DNA of 64,000 nt from Paenibacillus hunanensis. Lineage in GTDB: Bacteria > Bacillota > Bacilli > Paenibacillales > Paenibacillaceae. The stretch covers positions 682,001 through 746,000 of the forward strand of contig NZ_BMMB01000001.1 in assembly GCF_014645615.1 (NCBI RefSeq). Direction: 5' to 3'. The position numbers and the translations under genes were made by a program. Positions 25,913 to 34,746 of the stretch are shown here, in pieces (the stretch's first letter is position 1; each line of letters opens with the position of its first letter). The notes under the pieces are model-generated. The model saw nothing but the letters and a program-made list of their open reading frames with translations. It was not told the origin of the DNA and searched no databases.

Positions 25913-27640
25913 ATGAAACATTCCGATTATCGTAATACATCGAAAACGACAGCATGGCGCCGCTGGGTGTGGCCGCTGGGACTAACAGGTGTAATCGCTG
26001 TAGGAACGGCGGCATGCTATGAGCTTCAACCCGAAGACGCATCCGACTCAGCAACGATTCAAGCCGAAGCAAGCGGCACATCCAGCTCCGCCAGCTCACA
26101 GCGTTATCCCAATAACAACAATGTATCGAGTCCAGTAAATGGTCAAAATGGACAAAGCCAGCAATCAGCTTCAGCCATGCAAAATGAGCTATTCACCAGC
26201 GGACAGCAACTGAATGGATATCGATCGACCTATCATTTCACCGTACCGGACAAATGGAAAAACGATCCGCAGCGCCCGGTGTATGCTAATGGTAAATATC
26301 ATTACTACTATCTATATAACAAGGATTATCCGAACGGCAATGGTACGGAATGGCGTCATGCGACTTCAACCGATCTAGTACACTGGCAGGATCACGGCGT
26401 AGCTATTCCCAAATATACAAGTGCCAATGGAGATCCATGGTCAGGCTCTGTCGTCGTTGATACGAACAATTCGGCGGGTCTGGGCAAAAATACGATGATC
26501 GCTATCGTGACTCAGCCTTCTGCTAATGGCGGAGCGCAGGAGCAGTATCTGTGGTTCAGCCCGGACGGTGGCAATACGTTCAAAGCCTTCGGCAAAAAGC
26601 CGATTTTATCGAATCCGGGCAATGCTGATTTTCGCGATCCGAAGCTGGTATGGGATCAACAATCTCGTCGCTGGATTATGCTGATGGCGGAGGGCCATCG
26701 TATCGGTTTTTACACATCTACCAATTTAAAAAGCTGGCGCTACGTGAGCGACTTTGTCGCTGATGATATCGGTACGCTGGAATGTCCTGATCTGTATCGA
26801 ATGCGAGCATCGAACGGTACGTATAAATGGGTGCTTGGCGTAAGTGCCAACGGACGCGAATCCGGGCAGCCGAATACGTATGCGTACTGGGTAGGCACAT
26901 TTACCGGGCTTGGCTTCAAGGCAGACGATATACAGCCACAGTGGCTGGATTACGGATTTGACTGGTATGCAGCGGTTACCTTTGAAGATGGTACAACGAA
27001 TAAGCCATACGATCATCGGTATGCGATGGCTTGGATGAACAACTGGGATTATGCGAACAATACGCCTACCTTGCAGGATGGATTCAACGGAACCGACTCG
27101 ATGGTTCGTCAGATTCAATTGAAAAAAACGACAGGTGGAGCAGGGTATACGCTGCTATCTCAGCCTATTCGCGGATTATCCAAATTCGTCACCGCCACCC
27201 GTCATATTCCACGTGTGGAAGTAGATGGACAGCATAAGCTCGATGTGCGGGCTTCCTCGTACCAGCTGGATGCGGACATTACATGGTCTGATTTGAAAAA
27301 TGCGGGCTTCCAATTGCGCCGCTCGTCAGATGGATCGCGGCATGTCGATGCAGGTGTGTTTGTAGAAGGCGGGTACACGTATGTCAATCGCTCTTACACC
27401 GGACATCCGGATGCGAACGACAATCTGCTGGAAAGTCGCGCACCATTCCAATCGGCGAATCAAAAGGTACATTTGAAAATACTGGTGGATAAAACGAGTG
27501 TAGAAATGTTCGTCGATGGTGGACAGGTAACGCTCTCCAATCTGGTCTTTCCGAAGCCAGACGATCAGGGCATCGCGCTGTATAGCGAGGGTGGTAAAGC
27601 AGTGTTCGATAACGTAGTGATCAAATATTTAGGTAAATAA
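25913..27640 (+). CDS. levB: GH32 levanase, LevB-like
   Basis: A 575-residue exported glycoside hydrolase family 32 enzyme. All three catalytic signatures are visible: nucleophile Asp in KWKNDPQRPVY, FRDPKLVW, and the acid/base Glu in LECPDLYRM. The stretch YHYYYLYNKDYPNGNGTEWR closely resembles B. subtilis LevB, an endolevanase encoded just after sacB, so levan hydrolysis is the likely job. A C-terminal beta-sandwich (about 440-575) completes the GH32 fold. The N-terminus has one hydrophobic segment ending in TAAC, possibly a weak lipobox. GAGGAG supports 25913. A GTG at 25829 also has an RBS-like AAGGGGG but would add 28 residues before the signal. Confidence 0.85.
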   Translation: MKHSDYRNTSKTTAWRRWVWPLGLTGVIAVGTAACYELQPEDASDSATIQAEASGTSSSASSQRYPNNNNVSSPVNGQNGQSQQSASAMQNELFTSGQQLNGYRSTYHFTVPDKWKNDPQRPVYANGKYHYYYLYNKDYPNGNGTEWRHATSTDLVHWQDHGVAIPKYTSANGDPWSGSVVVDTNNSAGLGKNTMIAIVTQPSANGGAQEQYLWFSPDGGNTFKAFGKKPILSNPGNADFRDPKLVWDQQSRRWIMLMAEGHRIGFYTSTNLKSWRYVSDFVADDIGTLECPDLYRMRASNGTYKWVLGVSANGRESGQPNTYAYWVGTFTGLGFKADDIQPQWLDYGFDWYAAVTFEDGTTNKPYDHRYAMAWMNNWDYANNTPTLQDGFNGTDSMVRQIQLKKTTGGAGYTLLSQPIRGLSKFVTATRHIPRVEVDGQHKLDVRASSYQLDADITWSDLKNAGFQLRRSSDGSRHVDAGVFVEGGYTYVNRSYTGHPDANDNLLESRAPFQSANQKVHLKILVDKTSVEMFVDGGQVTLSNLVFPKPDDQGIALYSEGGKAVFDNVVIKYLGK

Positions 27641-27662
27641 AGCGGCTGTATGCTCAGCCGCT
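27641..27662. terminator. Terminator-like hairpin between converging genes
   Basis: AGCGGCTG and CAGCCGCT form a perfect 8-bp stem. It starts right after the levanase stop and overlaps the 3' end of the MNT-HEPN gene. The T-tract is poor. Confidence 0.5.
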
Positions 27663-28472
27663 CTGTTCCACACGTTGAATGAATCGTTCAAAATCAGGCA
27701 GCTGCTCGTCAATCATCTCTTCCAGTATCTCGACCTGCACTGCCTGATAATCATGCATCGCAATATTGCGAAAGCCGATCATCGCCTTCAGGCTCACGCT
27801 CAGATCACGCTCGATAATGCCTGCACGTTGGAGCAGATCGAACGCATCGCGCGTGCTTTGTGGGATGCCTAGCTTTTGCTGGGAGATCAGATGCATGGCC
27901 AGATCAAGACAGCCTTCACAGGCACGCTGTAGATTGAGAATAATAGAGTCCTGCCGGGTTAAATTGTATAGATTTTCTGTATCTTCCCCGTATTCTTCCC
28001 GGATACGGCTCACACAGTTCCGAATCGTAGCGGCTTTATTTAGTACGATATCGTGATTCATGATGAGTGCTCCTCCTTTTTGCCATGCGTCAAGCAGTGG
28101 CTCGCGCCAATCGCCTAGTAGCGCATAGTCACGGTAAGCCTGTAGCCAGGCAAGCTGTGCTGGCAGGTCATTCTGCTCGTATAGAATATGTCCGGTCGTC
28201 GCAATTTGCAATTGAAAGACCGTGCTGGATTTCTCATAATCGATCAGATCGACATCTCGCTTCAGCAGTTCCGCTAGCTCCTGAGCGATGCGAAAGCGAC
28301 GATAGCTGGTAAGGCTTCTGGCTTGCGGCTCGGCGATATACGCAATGTCCACGTCACTATCGGCACGAAGCTCTCCACGTGCAGCTGAGCCAAGCACAAT
28401 AATGACCTCAGCTGAACAATGCTGGCGAATATGCTCAATGATCGATTGTCGCTGCTGGTCAGTAAGCTGCAT
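27654..28472 (-). CDS. MntA-HepT fusion: nucleotidyltransferase antitoxin domain joined to HEPN RNase domain
   Basis: A 272-residue protein joining two normally separate partners. Residues 1-137 are a minimal nucleotidyltransferase with the exact GSx10DxD motif (GSAARGELRADSDVD), as in MntA antitoxins. Residues 138-272 are a HEPN domain with the R-x4-H-x-Y motif RNIAMHDY of HepT toxins. In the known two-gene system MntA adenylylates the HepT tyrosine to silence its RNase activity. Here an internal ATG (28061-28059) at the domain border is preceded by AAAAGGAGGA at good spacing, so free HEPN protein (136 residues) may also be made. The upstream start has AAGGAGAA. Confidence 0.8.
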   Translation of the reverse strand: MQLTDQQRQSIIEHIRQHCSAEVIIVLGSAARGELRADSDVDIAYIAEPQARSLTSYRRFRIAQELAELLKRDVDLIDYEKSSTVFQLQIATTGHILYEQNDLPAQLAWLQAYRDYALLGDWREPLLDAWQKGGALIMNHDIVLNKAATIRNCVSRIREEYGEDTENLYNLTRQDSIILNLQRACEGCLDLAMHLISQQKLGIPQSTRDAFDLLQRAGIIERDLSVSLKAMIGFRNIAMHDYQAVQVEILEEMIDEQLPDFERFIQRVEQSG

Positions 28473-28723
28473 GACGGTTCTCCTTGTATAAGCTTGATGA
28501 CTTGAATAGAATGAATATCCGTTATGTATGGCTGTGCATGTAGCTTCTCCTCTAGGTTACTGGATCAATGTCTTTGCCCTCATCCACATGCCATGGTGCG
28601 AACGGCAAACGGGATCGAAGCAACAAAACGAGACAGACGTAACAAAAATAGCAATTTTAACAACTATATCACACTTCCATGCTAGTCTGGTAAAAGGCGC
28701 TATACCAGAATGGAGGAACAACA

Positions 28724-30061
28724 TTGGAGCAATGGACAACGAATCGCAAGCATACACGAGCCTGGTTACTATACGACTGGGCGAATTCGGCATACGCAAC
28801 GACCGTACTCGCTGCGGTGCTGCCGATCTTTTACAGCTCGGTTGCAGCGGCTACGCTACATCCAGAGACAGCCGCTTCCTATCTCGGCTATACGCATGCA
28901 GCAGGTATGCTCTGCGTGGCATTACTTTCCCCGTTATTAGGAGCGGTATCCGATCTGGCAGGTAACAAGGGTCGGTTTTTGTTTGGCTTTTCGCTGCTTG
29001 GTATCCTGGCGACGATGCTGTTCAGTACGATTGGGCGGGGGGATTGGCTACTCGCTTCGGCATTGCTTGTTTTATCGACGATTGGGTTCGCGGGTAGTAA
29101 TGCTTTTTATGATGCATTGCTGCCTGATATGGTGCCGTCCGGACAGAGGGAGCGGGTATCTGCACAGGGCTATGCTTACGGCTATGTCGGTGGAGGAATC
29201 ATGCTAGCCTTGAATCTGGTGATGATTCAGCAGCCACACTGGTTTGGATTAGTAGATACACTTGCAGGTACAAGGCTGGCGTTTATTACGGTCGGCATCT
29301 GGTGGCTTGTATTCGCTATTCCGATCTTCCGCGTTAGTGGTGCGTTTGGCAAGCCAGCATTGTATCGCTCTGTCCATTCTGCTCCATCTGCATTGGAAGG
29401 GAAGCGTATTCGTGAGCTGCTTCGTCCGGGTATGCGTAATGTGATGAATGGCTTTCGTACATTACCACGTTATCCACAGCTGGCACGCCTGCTGATTTCG
29501 TTCTGGTTTTTTAATGATGGGATTAATACGATCATTTTGATGGCAACTGTGTATGGAACAGCGATTGGGATCGGTATGACCGATCTGCTCGTAGCATTGC
29601 TGATTACGCAATTTATCGGATTTCCGAGCACATTGCTATTTGGGAAGCTGGGCACGGTATATGGGGCGAAGCGTCCACTGCTGGTGTCGCTTGCTGTCTA
29701 TTTGTTAATCGTGGCGCTGGGCTATTTCATGACAGCAGCATGGCAATTTTACGTGCTCGCTTCGATGGTTGGTCTGGTGCAGGGAGGAAGTCAGTCGCTG
29801 GCACGCGCGTTATTCAGCGATCTGATTCCAGCTGCACGAACGGGCGAATATTTTGGCTTGATCAATGTCACAGGCAAATTCGCCTCGATCTTCGGGCCCT
29901 TTCTATTCGGTCTGGTAGGACAGCTGACAGGCTCGGTACGGCTAGGCATTTTATCGCTCGTGTTGTTCTTTATTGTAGGGATTGCGATGCTGTGTACTGT
30001 GAATGTAGAGACAGGACGCAGACAGGCGGTAGAGTCCACACCACCGGTAAAGGAAAAATAA
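28724..30061 (+). CDS. MFS transporter, UMF1/Atg22-like family
   Basis: A 445-residue integral membrane protein with about 12 helices. The N-terminal WLLYDWANSAYATTV is the hallmark of the UMF1 group, bacterial relatives of the yeast vacuolar amino-acid exporter Atg22. LLSPLLGAVSDLAGNKGRF resembles the MFS A-motif loop. The substrate is unknown. The start is TTG, supported by GGAGGA about 8 bases upstream. It appears monocistronic, with a hairpin at 30083-30125 after the stop. Confidence 0.8.
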   Translation: MEQWTTNRKHTRAWLLYDWANSAYATTVLAAVLPIFYSSVAAATLHPETAASYLGYTHAAGMLCVALLSPLLGAVSDLAGNKGRFLFGFSLLGILATMLFSTIGRGDWLLASALLVLSTIGFAGSNAFYDALLPDMVPSGQRERVSAQGYAYGYVGGGIMLALNLVMIQQPHWFGLVDTLAGTRLAFITVGIWWLVFAIPIFRVSGAFGKPALYRSVHSAPSALEGKRIRELLRPGMRNVMNGFRTLPRYPQLARLLISFWFFNDGINTIILMATVYGTAIGIGMTDLLVALLITQFIGFPSTLLFGKLGTVYGAKRPLLVSLAVYLLIVALGYFMTAAWQFYVLASMVGLVQGGSQSLARALFSDLIPAARTGEYFGLINVTGKFASIFGPFLFGLVGQLTGSVRLGILSLVLFFIVGIAMLCTVNVETGRRQAVESTPPVKEK

Positions 30062-30082
30062 ATCCCGTTATTCAATCATGCT

Positions 30083-30125
30083 GGATGCGCTTATCTTCTA
30101 TCTTATATAGAAGATAAGCGTATCC
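30083..30125 (+). other. Long perfect hairpin without a T-tract
   Basis: GGATGCGCTTATCTTCTAT pairs with ATAGAAGATAAGCGTATCC with one mismatch. It sits just after the MFS gene. Without a T-run it is more likely an RNA 3'-end stabiliser or a palindromic repeat than a classic terminator. Confidence 0.55.
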
Positions 30126-30247
30126 AAGTGCGTCCGGGGTTGGTACACGATGTTCTTTTCGATTATCATAAAGAAAGCTGTATCTGCTGTCGTTCATACA
30201 AGCAGATGTAATCAAGCTGACTGACGGACGAAAGGGGTAGGGATAGC

Positions 30248-31681
30248 ATGACATTTACGTTGCAGGAAGCGACGATATCAAGGCTTCAACAATGGATGGA
30301 GGATGGAACGGAATCAGCCGTATCGCTGACGGTGCAATATATGCAGCGCATTGCAGATGTGAATCAAGCAGGGCCATGCTTGCGAGCGGTGATCGAGCTG
30401 AATCCAGATGCGATCTATATCGCCGAGAAGCTGGATCAGGAGCGAGCAGCAGGGCAGCTACGGGGCCCACTGCATGGTATTCCTGTATTGATCAAGGATA
30501 ATATCAATACGGCAGATCATATGCATACAAGTGCAGGCTCACTTGCACTGGCAGACTCCTATGCGCCGCAGGATGCTCATCTGGTACAGCGTCTACGTCA
30601 GGCAGGTGCTGTAATTTTAGGCAAAACGAATCTGACGGAAATGGCGAACTTTATGGCTTCCCATATGAAAAATGGCTATAGCGCTCGCGGCGGGCAGACG
30701 CTCAATCCGTATGGGCCGGGTCAGCTTGATGTGGGCGGTTCTAGCTCGGGTTCGGGTGCAGCGGTAGCGGCGAATCTATGTGCAGTGGCGGTAGGTACAG
30801 AGACATCAGGCTCCATTTTAAATCCATCTGCATATAATAGTCTGGTTGGCATTAAGCCAACAGTTGGACTGATCAGTCGTACCGGTATTATTCCGATTAC
30901 ATATACACAGGATACAGCGGGGCCGATGGCTCGCACAGTACAGGATGCAGCCATCCTACTGGGCGCACTGGTAGGCACGGATGAGCAGGATGCAGCTACA
31001 TTAGCGCTTCCGGCAGAGCTGCCCGATTATACCGCCTATCTGTCTAAGGATGGTCTGCGTGGAGCGCGGATTGGCATCAATCGTGCACTGCTGGATGAAT
31101 ATAATGAAGAAGAGCTCGCGATCATGGAAGCCTCGATTGAAGCGATGCGTCATGCAGGAGCGATTATTGTAGAAGGGGCCAATTTGCCTCATACAGCTGG
31201 GAATAATTTTAACGTATTATTATATGAATTCAAGTCAGCGCTGAATCGATATCTGTCTACACTGGGGCCGCACGCTAAGGTGCGTACACTCAAGGACATC
31301 ATTGATTTTAATCATTTGCATCATCGGGATGCGCTTCGCTATGGTCAGGATACACTGCTACGAGCTGAATATGAAACCTCGGGTACGCTAACCGAGCCAG
31401 AGTATATGAACGCTCGCTTGCAGCTGGGTATACAGGCGCAAGCAGAAGGCATCGATCGTGTGCTACAGACGCACCAGCTGGATGCGATTTTCAGCCCGGG
31501 CTTTACCGATACACCAGCAACCGTCGGATATCCAGCTATTATGGTTCCAGCAGGCTATCTGCGAAATGGGATGCCATTTGGTATTAGCTTTATGGGCACA
31601 GCTTATAGCGAGCCCCAGCTGCTGCGTATTGCATACGCATTCGAACAGGTCGTACCTGCACGTCGTAGCCCCATTTTATAA
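30248..31681 (+). CDS. Amidase-signature family amidase
   Basis: A 477-residue enzyme of the amidase signature superfamily. The catalytic Lys lies in PVLIKDNINTAD, and the Gly/Ser-rich core (VGGSSSGSGAAVAANLCAV, GTETSGSILNPS) holds the cis-Ser and the nucleophile Ser. These enzymes hydrolyse amide bonds by a Ser-cisSer-Lys triad. It differs from GatA in lacking gatB/gatC neighbours and has the FSPGFTDTPATVGYPAIMVP C-terminal region seen in stand-alone amidases. There is no signal peptide, so it is cytosolic. The substrate is unknown. Confidence 0.85.
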   Translation: MTFTLQEATISRLQQWMEDGTESAVSLTVQYMQRIADVNQAGPCLRAVIELNPDAIYIAEKLDQERAAGQLRGPLHGIPVLIKDNINTADHMHTSAGSLALADSYAPQDAHLVQRLRQAGAVILGKTNLTEMANFMASHMKNGYSARGGQTLNPYGPGQLDVGGSSSGSGAAVAANLCAVAVGTETSGSILNPSAYNSLVGIKPTVGLISRTGIIPITYTQDTAGPMARTVQDAAILLGALVGTDEQDAATLALPAELPDYTAYLSKDGLRGARIGINRALLDEYNEEELAIMEASIEAMRHAGAIIVEGANLPHTAGNNFNVLLYEFKSALNRYLSTLGPHAKVRTLKDIIDFNHLHHRDALRYGQDTLLRAEYETSGTLTEPEYMNARLQLGIQAQAEGIDRVLQTHQLDAIFSPGFTDTPATVGYPAIMVPAGYLRNGMPFGISFMGTAYSEPQLLRIAYAFEQVVPARRSPIL

Positions 31682-31826
31682 ATGGAATCTACAGAAGTAA
31701 TCGATCAGTGAACAGACTTCCAGTAAACAGACTTCATAGTATAAAAGAAAAGTTCATATGTGGGACATAGGTCATGATGGTTAGAATCGTAATATGGCTT
31801 GTATACTCCTACTAATGATCTTAATC

Positions 31827-31870
31827 TAAGCCCTGCTTGCTGCATATCTATTGTAGCAGGTAGGGCTTTT
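31827..31870 (+). terminator. Rho-independent terminator of the amidase gene
   Basis: AAGCCCTGCTTGCTGCA pairs with TGTAGCAGGTAGGGCTTTT with one bulge. Confidence 0.75.
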
Positions 31871-32984
31871 GTCTATTTTAGTGGCTGAGCTATAGCGAGA
31901 TCGATGTGGCGCTATGGCTTCCATACATAGCTCCAGTGGATGTGTAATTTAAGATTATGGATAGACGACGCCTCATTCATTGCATCCATTCTCAAGCGGT
32001 ATGTAGGAGCATATTCCGCGATTGGAACACTTTGAATCTGTTACCTATTTTGCACCTGTAGTAACAGAGGTTGCAGGTGGCGGTCAATAAACGACAGAGC
32101 TTGCAGTAGATGTTGTCGAATAAGCTGGCAATCCCCACAGTTTCCTTGTCACCACTTCGATTAATAGACGCGTCTTTGCATCCATGCACATTCTAATAAA
32201 TGATAGATCGCTACGTTCATGTAACGGTACTGACAGAAAGAATGCCAGTGAAAAAGAACCCTTATTTGTACGTATACATAATAATATCGATCTATCCAGC
32301 GGCTTTGAAATGTGCACACATCGTAAAATAATCGATCTAGCTCTCGATCCGTTCCCTTTCTGGTATACGCCAGATGTAGCGTTAGCGAAGTCGCATTCGT
32401 ATACAGCAAACGTACCATCTAGCTTTGAAAAAGCGATTGCTTGCATTCCAATATTGCAAATTCGAAGACCATATTATTGTATGCAGGGACGTTATGTAAT
32501 TAGCTTAGCTAATGCCTGATTTCTAATCGACCAAATGAAGTATTCGAGCCCGAATCAATGTTTATACAACAATTATTCGATTCATTGCATAAGCATGGGC
32601 TTGGGATCAGGCAAGGATTCGACAGACGAAAGTGGGAGTCAAAAGACAAAATGTGGAAATGTAACGTAGCGTAAGCGATATTCCATGTACTAATGAGGCT
32701 TTTAATGTGTGAAAGACAGAAAAAATATTAATTAAATAAGGTAAAAATATGGACGTTTTACACCTTCTGGGTCTTTGGCAGGGTTTCCGATCTGGAGCAT
32801 TGACTAATGAACAGGGATGAAACATGATAGACGTATGTTCTTTCATATTCCAGTATCTGTATTTTTATGCCAATAAAAAGAATATGAAGCAGAACAGATC
32901 CCCCCGTATATATTGGCCGTGTAGCTATGCTTGCTTGACCTGATTCTCTCGTAATGTGGAAACCATTTTGAAGGAGGAATTGGA
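31871..32984. other. Long intergenic stretch without a recognisable gene
   Basis: About 1.1 kb between the amidase terminator and the ACP gene. Overlapping open frames of 80-120 codons occur on both strands around 32084-32519, but none has a good RBS or any similarity I can name. It may hold decayed sequence and the promoter and leader of the biosynthetic cluster. The last 40 bases carry the ACP gene RBS (AAGGAGGAA). Confidence 0.5.
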
Positions 32985-33269
32985 ATGAAGCAGTCCGGTG
33001 TTTCTGCCCAGCAAATTATTCAAATGATCAGTGACGTGAAGGAAGACCCCGCTTGTTTGACCAAACTTGGTCCGGAATCCGATATCATCCATGATGCCGG
33101 TCTGGACTCCCTCCAGTTGATTCATTTTATCCTGCGTATTGAAGATGAGTATGATGTAGAAATTGACTTTGAAGAGTTTGACATGGATCATCTGGGATCG
33201 ATTTCTGGTTTTTGTGACTTTGTCAATCAGGCACAGACAGGCGATAAGATTCAACCTATGGAAGCATAG
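32985..33269 (+). CDS. Acyl carrier protein of a biosynthetic cluster
   Basis: A 94-residue carrier protein. The phosphopantetheine attachment site is Ser42 in DAGLDSLQLIHFIL, within the usual D-S-L context, and the acidic helices that follow (EDEYDVEIDFEEFD) are typical. It is not the fatty-acid-synthase ACP by context: it opens a cluster with an ATP-grasp enzyme and a BtrH-like transferase, the same trio that in butirosin biosynthesis (BtrI, BtrJ, BtrH) loads, holds and transfers an amino-acyl group. A Sfp-type transferase that could activate it is encoded at 40174. AAGGAGG lies upstream of the ATG. Confidence 0.9.
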   Translation: MKQSGVSAQQIIQMISDVKEDPACLTKLGPESDIIHDAGLDSLQLIHFILRIEDEYDVEIDFEEFDMDHLGSISGFCDFVNQAQTGDKIQPMEA

Positions 33270-33522
33270 AGCTTACATAATAATGTAAGTTCGTTATTGG
33301 ATAACAGACATTCAGATCGCATACTCGAAGGCAGCAGGCGCCATGCACACTACATGACGTAGGCTGCTTTTCATCATTATGGTTCTGTGATGTGAATATG
33401 GATAGTGATGTCAGATGACAGGATAAGTCATTTTAAGAAAATAACGAAATAGTCATGTGTCGGAACGGAATCGGGAATGCAGGAATTGCCAGCCTTTCAA
33501 ATTGACGAAAGAGGTGTTATGC

Positions 33523-34725
33523 ATGCAGCCAAGAAGTGAAGTCACGATTGACCGTGAAGCATTTAAGCTCATCAAACGCACAATTCGCAATGCCGCTGTA
33601 TCCTACCGCAACAAAATGAAAGACCCGACCTATAAAACAGAATTACCACAATCGCTAGGAATTAAACTGACCAACCGCTGTAATCTACGCTGTACGCACT
33701 GTTTTCAGTGGAATGAGGATGGCTACCATCATCAGATGGATAAAGCCGAGCAAAATATGGATCTTGATCCAGCGATCTTCAAGCAGCTGCTCGATGATAC
33801 GAAAGCGGTTAAATCCCGCCTGTATCTGTGGGGCGGCGAGCCGATGTTCCACCGTCAATTCAGTGAAATTCTGGGACATATCCAAAATGATCGCCGTGAG
33901 ATGACGATCTGTACGAACGGACTGCTGATCAATAAGCATCTGGATCAAATTCTTGATCTGTCTGAAAATCTGGAGCTGCTGATTGCCGTGGAAGGCTTCG
34001 AAAAGGAGCATGACCTGATTCGCGGTAAAGGTACGTTTAAGAAAACGATGGCTGAAATCGATCGTCTGGTCGAGCTGCGTGAGCAGGGACTGTACAAAGG
34101 TCGTATTTCGGTACACGCCGTTATTAACGATAATATGATCGGTCGCATGACCGAGCTACTGGAGTTTTTCGAATCGAAAAAGCTCGATCTCGTGATGCTT
34201 TGCTTCCCATGGTATATTTCCCGGGAAACATCGGTGAAGATGGATCATTACTTTACCGAAAAGTTCAGCTGGCTGCGTCAGCTGGATGAGCGCCATATTA
34301 GCAGCTGGCATGCGTTTAAATACAAAATTAACCCGAACAATATGGAAGCACTCATGAATGATCTGAACGCGATCAATGAACGCGTATGGAAGATTCGTAT
34401 TCGTTATCAGCCAGGTCTGGACTATGATGAGATCGATAAGTTCATTCACGGTGAGGAAATGACAAGCCGTTGCTCGAATAACTGTCTGGCGCTCACTTCC
34501 CGTACAGATATTATTCCAGATGGTAGCGTGCTGCCATGTAAGTTCTTCTCTGAATTTACCGTAGGGAATCTGAAAAATAAGAGCCTGCGCGATATCTGGG
34601 ATTCAGAGGAATACGATAAAATTCGGCAGACGATCAATGAAGGCGGGCTGACCCCAGCCTGCTCGAAATGTAGTGTACTGTATCTGCACGGTGCGAGCGG
34701 CTTACAATCGCTGAACTATATCTGA
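33523..34725 (+). CDS. Radical SAM / SPASM-domain enzyme
   Basis: A 400-residue enzyme with the radical SAM cluster motif Cys53-x3-Cys57-x2-Cys60 (RCNLRCTHC) and the GGE-like LWGGEPMFH. The C-terminal SPASM-type region has Cys residues in SRCSNNCLAL, VLPCKFF and PACSKCSVL, enough to bind an auxiliary Fe-S cluster. SPASM enzymes modify ribosomal peptides or oxidise alcohols on sugar-like substrates, as BtrN does in the butirosin pathway. No precursor peptide gene is apparent, so a small-molecule or ACP-bound substrate is more likely here. The start at 33523 is chosen over 33457 because AAGAGGTG lies just upstream. Confidence 0.85.
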   Translation: MQPRSEVTIDREAFKLIKRTIRNAAVSYRNKMKDPTYKTELPQSLGIKLTNRCNLRCTHCFQWNEDGYHHQMDKAEQNMDLDPAIFKQLLDDTKAVKSRLYLWGGEPMFHRQFSEILGHIQNDRREMTICTNGLLINKHLDQILDLSENLELLIAVEGFEKEHDLIRGKGTFKKTMAEIDRLVELREQGLYKGRISVHAVINDNMIGRMTELLEFFESKKLDLVMLCFPWYISRETSVKMDHYFTEKFSWLRQLDERHISSWHAFKYKINPNNMEALMNDLNAINERVWKIRIRYQPGLDYDEIDKFIHGEEMTSRCSNNCLALTSRTDIIPDGSVLPCKFFSEFTVGNLKNKSLRDIWDSEEYDKIRQTINEGGLTPACSKCSVLYLHGASGLQSLNYI

Positions 34726-34746
34726 TTCCGAAGGGGCGAAGTGAAG

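Noticed and set aside
32084..32519. Overlapping frames on both strands before the ACP gene
   Set aside because: No ribosome binding sites and no recognisable similarity; two strands cannot both be coding, and neither looks better.
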